From assembly GCA_034440615.1 (NCBI GenBank), contig JAOTOM010005182.1, forward strand, positions 984,001 through 1,048,000: DNA of 64,000 nucleotides, given 5' to 3'. Made by a program: the position numbers and the translations under genes. This document shows, piece by piece, positions 55,966-64,000 of this stretch. The DNA comes from Ashinkailepas kermadecensis (lineage: Eukaryota > Arthropoda > Thecostraca > Neolepadidae). Under the pieces are notes generated by a model, which did not search any database, was not told where the DNA came from, and worked only from the letters and a program-made list of their open reading frames with translations. The stretch's first letter is position 1; each line of letters begins with the position of its first letter.

Positions 55966-57350
55966 CGAACGGGGAGGGTGAACTCCGACGGGTTCCATGC
56001 AACGGCAACTGGCATTCATCCAAATATTCAAGTGGATCTTAGGTTTTTGGCATCGACAATAGAGTTCTTAGATGTTTTGGAGAACTTGGTAAATGGGGAA
56101 TTCCACACGGATATTTTTTTTCCAGGCACTCGGATAACAAAACATATTTACATTATTTGTCCGATCATCCCCCACCCCATGTCAAGCGCGCCGTTTCCCC
56201 TGGAATAGCCATGCAGACTAAGAGGATATGTACGAACGAGGAGGGCTACAAACGGCAAATTAAGACACAGAAATAGGTTAGCAAGTAGAGGCATCTAGAC
56301 ATCAAGCATCTACATCAAATTATCAGCGCGAGTCTGGATACGGTGAAAGAATGCGGAGGTGGACTACTAATCATAAAAAAGTGAGAAGGCGCGGCGGAAA
56401 GATGTCCCATTGATAGTGACGTTCAGTAGCTATTTACCTAATATAAGAAAAAAAATTAAGAGAAAAAAGTCATCTTTTGGACAAATAGGACAGGCTAAAA
56501 GTGGAATATCCAACTAACCCAATGGTAGCCTACAAAAGACATAAAAATCTTCGAGACCATCTTGTGCACAGCAAACTTCCCCCCCCCGAAAAAAAAGAAG
56601 GCAGGTAGCACCCAGGGGAAGCAAGCATGTGGCAATAACGGTGTGATATGTAAACGTGTGTGCGAGGAGGGTGAAAAGATTGAGGGTGCCACTGGAATTC
56701 AGTGCGTTTTTAATATAACGATTGGATGTCGGACAAAGTATGTAGTATATGGCACATGGTGGGCAAAATGTAGCAACACTTTTTATGTCGTAGAAACAGG
56801 AGGAACTCTATATACCCAGACAGAAAATCATCTATGGAGTATTCGAAAGCAGTACAACACTCCCGTAGCAGTTCATTTCCATGAAAAAAGTCCTTCTATC
56901 GAAGGCATGTAGGTAGTGGCTCTAGAAAGAGCGGCAAAATGCAATACAGTACAGACGTATAAGGAAACAGAGATGAATAGGGCTCCTAGGTACGGATGTT
57001 GTCCAGGGCGGGGAACATACCAAAAAGCGATAGCCTGATTGCTATAGCAGTTTATGAGCGATGAACAAAAATGCAGCCTACTCGTATATTGGCGCGCATT
57101 TCAAAGGGTGTATTAAGATGCAATGGGGATGCACTGAATGTATGTACCATCGAGTGTGATATGCATGACTCCAAGGGTATTCGAAGCAGGAAGCGTGCAG
57201 GTTGTGTCGGGTAATCTTGTAAAATCAAAATATTTGATAGACCCAATTACGATGTGACGTGCCATGAAACTGGTGAGGCTCTGAAGTGAAGCGAAACGTA
57301 TTTTCAAGCTGATGTTAGTTTAAGTGATAACATGGAGAGGTAGCTGAATA
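55966..57350. other. No gene recognised
   Basis: AT-rich. Open frames up to 116 codons near 56562 show no family signature. Confidence 0.4.
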
Positions 57351-57355
57351 TTAAC

Positions 57356-57405
57356 ACACACACACACACACAAATATATATATATATATATATATATACA
57401 CGTAT
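57356..57405. repeat. (CA)n/(TA)n microsatellite
   Basis: ACACACAC followed by ATATATAT. Confidence 0.95.
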
Positions 57406-57597
57406 ACCTCCCTAAATAATTAGCATGTCTACTCGTTTCGGTGATTAAAATAATGTTCATGAACAACGCAGCCAAAATGAAGCCATTGCGCTGCATAAAA
57501 CAAACAATATTATATTATGTTTATAATATCACCGAACTAATATTTTATTAAGTCAACACTATTTAGATAGGAGCTCAAAGTTGCCAAAGGTCGCAAA

Positions 57598-57789
57598 ATG
57601 TCCCACGAAATCAGTAACAAAAAGGTCAACAAATTGATGACTGTAGCCAGTGCCAAAGCTGATTGGAGCTCACTTTATACCCGTTACATTGGACGACAAC
57701 AAGTGAGTTTGCATCAGCTTGCTTATGTTGGGATGGTAACCGGTGACTCTGACGTAATTCGCTACCAACAGCTATCTGTGACTATGTGA
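57598..57789 (+). CDS. Small ORF, unrecognised
   Basis: A 63-codon frame beginning MSHEISNKKVNKLM with balanced composition, ending at TGA just before the segment containing the 142-codon minus-strand frame. No family match in my memory; may be part of a decayed element. Confidence 0.15.
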   Translation: MSHEISNKKVNKLMTVASAKADWSSLYTRYIGRQQVSLHQLAYVGMVTGDSDVIRYQQLSVTM

Positions 57790-58200
57790 CCCCCTCCGCC
57801 TAAGATCTCCTAACATCCTAAAAGCCAACCACTGAACATGAAGTAAGTCCAACACCAATAGATAGCCGAGGCTCCTCTCATCTCCTTCGATCTCAGCCGG
57901 TCTGCCAATCCTCGGCCAATCCTTCAGCAAAGTTGTTTTCAAGTAGTCGCTGGCGACCGTCGCTGGATCCACCGCAGGTAATTGGAGCGGCGGCGGCCTC
58001 TGTGCCGGTCGGACCGCAGCAGACACGCACCATATCGACGACAGACACCGAGCCTGACGACAAACGGCCGCCAGGTGCACAGCAACGCGCGCCAACCGCA
58101 TCATTTGAGACCACCGCTGAAACGCCACTGGCATGCACACAGACGTGTCGTCCCATTGTTCTTGCAAGGTCGCTCGAAGGTGAAACCGTTCATCCAACAA
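57772..58200 (-). CDS. 142-codon ORF, unrecognised
   Basis: The longest non-repetitive unassigned frame in this part. It ends YLKTTLLKDWPRIGRPAEIE, GDERSLGYLLVLDLLHVQWL, AFRMLGDLRRRGSHSHR, which looks protein-like. The plus strand over 57933-58226 is also open (97 codons, Thr/Pro-rich). I cannot decide the strand or name a family. A transposon remnant is possible. Confidence 0.22.
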   Translation of the reverse strand: MLDERFHLRATLQEQWDDTSVCMPVAFQRWSQMMRLARVAVHLAAVCRQARCLSSIWCVSAAVRPAQRPPPLQLPAVDPATVASDYLKTTLLKDWPRIGRPAEIEGDERSLGYLLVLDLLHVQWLAFRMLGDLRRRGSHSHR

Positions 58201-58226
58201 TCAAGCTGCGACCGACCGTTCACTGA

Positions 58227-59129
58227 TCTTGAGATCACAATGGTTGAGTGATTGGTGATTCAGGCTTTCGAACAGACGTTCAAGGTTCACGTTTCCGCTG
58301 ATGCATTCATGCCACGATTCCGCAACCAAAGACCAACACCAGAGGTACTCCAGTTATTCCTCAAGGGCATACCGGATATGAGGGCAAATATTAATCTAAC
58401 AGTTCTGATTGGTAAAATAAGCTGATTGGTAGATTATTTCCGTGCAATACGTTTGGATCAATTTTCAGCATTGGGTTTAATGAACAACACTGGAACTAGC
58501 AGCAACATGGAACTCTGATTTAGGAGGGGTATGGGGCTGGAAAACTGGTAAGTTATTCATTTGCATTTAACGACTTCGACATAATGCGAATCGTGTTCTG
58601 TCAGGGCACGCCACGAGTAATTTGATATACCTTTGATGGGCAGCTGTTCACTCAACGCTCGACACGTCCTTTCAATGTTTCTAAGGGAATCCGGAGAATC
58701 CGGGATTCGCTGATCGGTTATCCGAGAATCCATACTCCCCATGCATACAACATGAGATCTGGGATGTTGTGGCTTCTGTTTTATCCTGCACTTCTTTTGC
58801 GCAGATCAACATTCAAGTTTGCCTTTAAACCTGGACAAATTTATTACAAGCTGAAACCTATTTGGTGTTCTGCTGCTGATTGCATATAAGGAAGCGACAC
58901 CATGGAAGATAGATACGTACATGGACGTGCATTTTATTGGTTGATACATAACAGCATCTCAAGCCGACATACGTTTGCTTCTCACATATGACGATCAGAC
59001 AATTGTGACCTCTTCCGCCTGGGAGTAGCGAAGACGAGTGTGTTCAGCGGGACAAATTCTTGCGATATCCCTAATATATTCTACTTCAGGCCATTTATTG
59101 CTCTAACAGGGTAGATCAAAAGTTAGAAT
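58227..59129. other. No feature recognised
   Basis: Unique sequence with short frames only. Confidence 0.4.
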
Positions 59130-59369
59130 TTGGAATTCATAGCAAAAGGAGTGCAATGTAATTGTAAACCCGGGAAAAAGTGTGTGCGATATCAACCTTT
59201 ACAAATATATCAGCACTCCTTGGTGCTCTACGGTACCAAAACATATCATAAGTCAGGATCGGATGCAGACAACGGCCCAGCTCAGGTGAAACTAGTGGAG
59301 TTATTAAACCATTTTTATGGAAGCCCTGATCGTTATTTTCAGTTGCTATGCGATAATGATGGTTATTAA
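59130..59369 (+). pseudogene. Possible piggyBac-like transposase remnant
   Basis: A 79-codon frame contains KPGKKC...YQPL, YGTKTYHKSG and VKLVELLNHFYGSPDRYFQL ending LCDND. The order KP-K, Y(x)GK, V..L and DN resembles the core of piggyBac-type transposases (KPxKwG, YtGk, vVl.L, DNfytS). Spacing is only approximate and no flanking TTAA repeats were found, so this is tentative. Confidence 0.3.
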
Positions 59370-59765
59370 ATAATAATTAACGATCTATTTAAAGGCGAAA
59401 TATACTTGCAGTACGAGAATAACAGCAATGGTATATTTAATGTCACACCAGGAACCCAAAGCTACCTATGATACATCAATGATAATGTCAGCATGTTCAC
59501 TTCGTCAGCTAATTTGAAACATCGAATATTTCCCGTTTGTGTAATGTTACATGTTAAATGTATTGTTGTGTAATGTTGTAATATCCCATCTATGTAATGT
59601 TAAATGGCAGGGACCGCAGTTTTCTAGACAATCTGCATGACCTTTAGGATGCAAAAGTACGTACCATTTCCTTTTTAAAAACTGATACTGCATTTGCATT
59701 ACGTCAATCTTCAGGTTCTTCAGAATACTCGAAATACTGCCTGAAAACGATACCAAGTGGAACCG
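59370..59765. other. No feature recognised
   Basis: AT-rich sequence. Confidence 0.4.
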
Positions 59766-60660
59766 CTAGAAATTGAGCCCTCTGCTAAGATCCCAGCATA
59801 TACATCAGCAAATCCAGTAGCTTTATTGGGTTAATTTTCTGAACTGTTTTTCTACAGCTTCTGTGGTTATTGTAGGACCATCCAATTTACTTCCTGCCAT
59901 AGCATAATCTTCAGTGTTTGCAAATGTACTTGAGTTATCCTTAGTAAAGACTGATTGTATAGGGCCTCGACTATATCACAATCATCAACCACCTTTTGAC
60001 CATCTACCTCAGGTAGCTCTACACTACATTTTTAGATTTAAATTTGTAGAAGGACTAAGAACCTAGATAGTTTTAACCCAGATGGGCCCTTGTGGCTCTA
60101 ATTAAGCCTTAACACTTTATGAACTGTATGAACCTCTTAGCATTGCCTGTTCAACAGTCTCGAGCTAATTTAATTTCGGCCAGTCTTTAGATGGCCTAAC
60201 ACACCTCCTAAATTTATTTCTAGCTATCCTAGATGCTTCTTGTTCGCCTCAGAGTTCAGTTCTTTTATTTTCTGGAGTGCCTGCTTCTTTGACCGCAGCA
60301 AATCTTTTCCTTCCTTGGTGAGCCATGAGAAGTGCTTAACCTTGACTAATCTAATTTGCCTTCTGGCAATGAATCTATCCTGACCGTGAAACAGTTTACA
60401 TCTTAGCACTCTACATTTCAGAAGAATATAAACCCGACCATAACTCTTCCCAGTGAATTTCACCCCGGACGGTCATGAACTCCTTGTAGTTCTCTTCAGC
60501 AAAATTTGGAATTAATGTCTCATTGATTCGTACACCTACCGATATATAAGAAAGCGTTTTATGTTATGAACACTATTACCGAAGGGCTGTTTACATTTTA
60601 CATAAAGTTGTGCTCATTTGTAAGCATTCGATCTACATTTCATTTCCCCATGTAGGTTCA
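59766..60660 (-). pseudogene. CR1-like LINE, linker and start of RT
   Basis: Continuing the minus-strand endonuclease above it, frames read RQIRLVKVKHFSWLTKEGKD, LLRSKKQALQKIKE (the kPpW.T.ei...kk linker), then NQSFTKDNSSTFANTEDYAM and ITTEAVEKQFRKL (the F..vFt ... v...l..l.p.KA region before the RT core), ending near KATGFADVYAGILAEG. Numerous stops and frameshifts. A segment at 60084-60100 resembles the LINE 3' terminus seen at 51322, in the opposite sense. Confidence 0.65.
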
Positions 60661-61173
60661 TTTGAAGCAATCATTTTCCTCAAAACAAGCCTTGAAGCTC
60701 CTTCTTGATTTCCCTAGCCGTCTAGTAATGTCTCCCAATCCTGCTATGTTGAAATTCGCCAACAATAGAGTTATCCCCTGCACTCTCCTGCTTGCGTCTT
60801 CCTGCATAAACCTGACAGTGTTTTCATGCTGGTCTGGCGGCCAATAGTATGCCACAATCCTTAATCTTGTTCCGCTCTTCAGGATGATATCCAACCACAA
60901 GTATTCTACTCCTTCACAATGCACACTACTCTTTACAGTACGATATTTCATTACTTGTCTGACATACAAAAGTATCCCACCTCCTATTCTTGACTTCCTT
61001 TGATGAGCATGCATACTGTAACCTGCCAACTCGAATTCTTGCAAGCCATCTCCAAAAATGTTTTCATTATCCCATGTCACAGCTATGCATACCAAGCTTA
61101 GCTTTTCAGACCACATATTTGCATGCAGTTCGACAATTTTGTTCCTAATACTTCTTGCATTTACATAAAACAT
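60658..61173 (-). pseudogene. CR1-like LINE endonuclease domain
   Basis: A 171-codon minus-strand frame: YVNARSIRNKIVELHANMW (N-ARSI-NK motif at the domain start), then LVCIAVTWDNENI (normally iTETWl; here the catalytic Glu position reads Val), then GYSMHAHQRKSRIGGGILLY, VEYLWLDIIL, RIVAYYWPPDQ and ITLLLANFNIAGLGD (normally GDFN). Substitutions at catalytic positions indicate an inactive copy. It continues into the linker and RT start below. Confidence 0.85.
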
Positions 61174-61525
61174 TATAAGCTAATAAGCTATTCTTTTCCT
61201 TGCTTGGAATACTTCATGATTTGTAGCCTATATCCCCCATGACCTGCCTAGTTTTCCTGCACTAAACACCTACTCAGAGCCTCCTCATACCTGTTGCTCA
61301 GCAATTTCGCTCTCCTCATCCTCAGGTGTAACCCATCTAATGCGAACATGTCCGTCCTCCCCAAAAGTCTCCCCACAGATCTAAGAACTTCACACCATGC
61401 TCCTCACAAATCTTGGCCACCCTGCTATTCAATCCAATGTCCATAGAGTATCATTATGCGCTTGCACATACTCTTCGGAGGATGGATCCTCCCCACCGCG
61501 CTGCTCAATATATTTTCTCGGTAAA
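61174..61525 (-). pseudogene. CR1-like LINE upstream segment with SGNH-esterase-like end
   Basis: Across frames the minus strand reads GSSSEEYVQAHNDTL, later ARICEEHGVKFLDLW-like text and FALDGLHLRMRRAKLLSNRY followed by EEAL. The DG(L/V)HL motif near the end of a domain upstream of the endonuclease is typical of the SGNH-type esterase found in CR1/L3-like elements. Frameshifted. Confidence 0.5.
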
Positions 61526-62165
61526 AAATCTTCCAATATGATAATTGAGCCAAAGTGTTTTCAATAAGCATGATGCACCCCACCCCCATCCCTCTGATTC
61601 CCTTTCATAGCACGACACCCGTGGTTGCAGTAAATGTGTATTCCGCCCATTTCACCGACACGTACGCAAAGTTCGAGTGGTCAACAACCAGACATTGGCA
61701 CCGGAAATCCTAAGACGACATTTCGGCTGTATTTTATTCCATGTCGAGCAGTAGCTTCGTGTCTTCCCCAAGCCCATACAATCAGTCACGCAATCAGCAC
61801 AGCCTTTCCTGATTGCCAGAGCCCAAACTAGCAATCAGTGCTATGCCATCCGACGACATTTTCCCCTCCGCAGAGATGCTCTTGCACAAAGAGCATAACA
61901 GCGTGTTCACTTGCTCCATCCACAGGCGTCGTTAAAGTCGCCGAAGGGAACCCGTATTTGTCACAGGAGGCTAACACCAGCCACATTCGGATTTGTTACT
62001 TGATCCTGGCTCAATAATGACGCCTCATCGTTCCGGAATGCGTAAGGACGTACATGCATACACGTACACTTACACGTCCGCCATTTTCCCAGAAATCGAC
62101 GTTACGTCTACTGACGTGTGATTTGAACAGCCTCGATTAACTTACCATCGTGGCCTTGAGTGACA
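61526..62165. other. No gene recognised
   Basis: Unique sequence; short frames without signature. Confidence 0.4.
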
Positions 62166-62179
62166 AGTCAGCCCACAGT

Positions 62180-63131
62180 ATATGCGCCGAACTGAAGACG
62201 GACTGACTGGTGTTAGTTACCGCACCACCGCTTCATGCACTGGACTGTAGACGGACTGACTGGTGTAGTTACCGCACCACCGCTTCATGCACTGGACTGT
62301 AGACGGACTGACTGGTGTAGTTACCGCACTACTGCGCCATGGGCCGGACTGTAGACGGACTGACTGGTGTTGGTTACCGCACCACCGCTTCATGCACTGG
62401 ACTGTAGACGGACTGACTGGTGTAGTTACCGCACCACCGCTTCATGCACTGGACTGTAGACGGACTGACTGGTGTAGTTACCGCACCACCGCTTCATGCA
62501 CTGGACTGTAGACGGACTGACTGGTGTAGTTACCGCACTACTGCGCCATGGGCCGGACTGTAGACGGACTGACTGGTGTAGTTACCGCAACACTGCGCCA
62601 TAGGCCGGACTGTATACGGACTGACTGGTGTAGTTACCGCACCACTGCGCCATGGGCCGGACTGTAGACGGACTGACTGGTGTTGGTTACCGCACCACCG
62701 CTTCATGCACTGGACTGTAGACGGACTGACTGGTGTAGTTACCGCACTACTGCGCCATGGGCCGGACTGTATACGGACTGACTGGTGTAGTTACCGCACC
62801 ACTGCGCCATGGGCCGGACTGTATACGGACTGACTGGTGTAGTTACCGCACCACTGCGCCATGGGCCGGACTGCAGACGGACTGACTGGTGTAGTTACCG
62901 CACTACTGCGCCATGGGCCGGACTATATACGGACTGACTGGTGTAGTTACCGCACCACTGCGCCATGGGCCGGACTGGAGACGGACTGACTGGTGTAGTT
63001 ACCGCACTACTGCGCCATGGGCTGGACTGTATACGGACTGACTGGTGTAGTTACCGCACCACTGCGCCATGGGCCGGACTGTGTACGGACTGACTGGTGT
63101 ACTTACCGCACCACTGCGCCATGGGCCGGAC
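62180..63131 (-). repeat. 52-bp boundary-type array, about 18 copies
   Basis: The unit GTAGTTACCGCACCACTGCG, CCATGGGCCGGACTGTAGAC, GGACTGACTGGT occurs in two versions (CGCTTCATGCACTGGAC and TGCGCCATGGGCCGGAC) arranged in mixed order. Read on the minus strand each unit carries CATGGCGCAGTGGTGCG followed by GTAACT. The copy nearest the candidate exon has a perfect donor GTAAGT (63106-63101). Confidence 0.94.
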
Positions 63132-63188
63132 AGTGCTGCGTGTCTCCGGCTGGGCTGCATCTGGGCCGAAGCATGTCCCCATATATTT
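63107..63188 (-). CDS. Candidate internal exon (minus strand), product unrecognised
   Basis: On the minus strand acceptor CGTCATTGTTCAG precedes an 82-base open segment reading IYGDMLRPRCSPAGDTQHCP, AHGAVV, ending at GTGCG-GTAAGT. The last 25 exon bases plus the donor recur in the 52-bp array. The Cys spacing is exon-like but no family is recognised. Confidence 0.35.
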
Positions 63189-63653
63189 CTGAACAATGAC
63201 GTAAGAACTGTCGCGAAGTTGGAGATAAGAACCATTTGGAGTTAGATATTCGCATGATGCCCATGAAGTTCAGGTTAATTTCGTCCAAAGTTCGGAGGCC
63301 GCTTATCCTCTCACACTCCTCCCCCACACCGATCTCTGGGCCCGCGTTTCCGGGTAGCAGCACCTGTGAGCCAACACACCTGTTTCGAGTCCATTCGTTC
63401 CGCGTTGTTCAGACTTGTCCTAACCCGCTTCCACTAGCCGCTGTCCTATCCAAATGGTGCCTCGTGGATGTCAAACATAGCCATTCCTTCCGGCTGCGGT
63501 GACCCGATGTAGCAGCACTTCCTCCGGATGGCCAAGTAGCGCTGCATTATTCTCACGTTTTGGTTCTGCACGATTTCTCGCTCATCTAGTCTCATCCCAC
63601 ACAGTTCACACACCATCGCGTCAGTGCATAGCAGCACCGGCCGCACGACGGAA

Positions 63654-63655
<2 letters not shown>
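63189..63655. other. No feature recognised
   Basis: Unique sequence with short open frames only. Confidence 0.4.
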
Positions 63656-63656
<1 letters not shown>

Positions 63657-63719
<63 letters not shown>

Positions 63720-63755
63720 ATATAAATATATATGTGTGTGTGTGTGTATGTATAT
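63657..63755. repeat. (TA)n microsatellite with (TG)n tail
   Basis: TA run to about 63712, then TATGTATATA and TGTGTGTG. Confidence 0.95.
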
Positions 63756-64000
63756 CTATATAGTATAGCGAACGTGCGGTCACGTCACACTGCAATGCGG
63801 CTAGTCTCCACGCCCGAGGTCACATCACGGATTTGGGCACCGGATCGGATAACCACTAGCGGCCGCTGAATCCCAGTCCACCTGAATTACAGCCGCATTC
63901 AAATTAGGGCGCGCGTTTGGTGGTCGGATCCAAATCTCACCGCGGACGACCTGCGCATCCAAATGTGACGCCGGGTTGCCGGCGAGCCTGCCCAAGGCCA
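63756..64000. other. Right flank, no feature recognised
   Basis: Relatively GC-rich end of the window; nothing assignable. Confidence 0.4.

Noticed and set aside
63499..63795. Small proteins made of Tyr-Ile repeats
   Set aside because: Translation of the (TA)n microsatellite.

Overview
This window is animal nuclear DNA, probably from a marine invertebrate deuterostome or a similar lineage; the species cannot be fixed from sequence alone. The evidence is one clearly recognisable split gene with GT-AG introns, several decayed LINE retrotransposons, tRNA-derived SINEs with target-site duplications, a MITE, (TA)n microsatellites, and an extraordinary load of minisatellites. Bacterial operons, CRISPR arrays and rRNA genes are absent. 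Minisatellites at exon-intron boundaries are something I recall being reported in amphioxus (lancelet) genes. That fits, but I cannot check it here.

The only confidently named gene is PPME1 (protein phosphatase methylesterase 1), on the + strand at 5039-21238. Six exons can be assembled whose phases all agree, giving about 331 residues. They carry the oxyanion HGGG motif, the GHSMGG nucleophile, the catalytic Asp in IDVVEGTA and the catalytic His in SGHAVHED. The N-terminal exon (about 40-50 residues) and the last few C-terminal residues were not found. The fourth exon has the least certain 5' edge.

Region by region: 240-3900 is a roughly 150-bp satellite whose units carry a direct-repeat nuclear-receptor-like motif, with its right part inverted. 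PPME1 follows at 5.0-21.2 kb, with introns made largely of 22-59 bp minisatellites. At 22.5-29.2 kb there are LINE fragments on the - strand, one containing about 60 copies of a 62-bp repeat inside its coding region. At 29.3-34.6 kb lie degenerate arrays, a SINE, a MITE, arrays with CRE palindromes and a candidate exon. At 34.7-47 kb there are dispersed repeats, a LINE C-terminal piece, two long very degenerate arrays and a SINE with a different tRNA head. At 47.5-53 kb are a CpG-rich segment, a SINE, an array of about 86 copies of a 27-bp unit, a CR1-like LINE 3' end and a candidate terminal exon. At 55-64 kb are a candidate exon with its own boundary array, unrecognised ORFs, a possible piggyBac remnant, a CR1-like LINE, an 18-copy array next to another candidate exon, and a (TA)n tract.

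The most striking feature is that PPME1 splice boundaries seed minisatellites. At five boundaries the tandem unit includes the edge of the exon and the real splice site, so the intron is filled with dozens of decoy copies of that site. At least three other arrays in the window show the same arrangement beside unrecognised exon-like sequence. Most long open frames in the window are artefacts of these arrays, because a unit length divisible by three keeps a frame open; they should not be read as genes.
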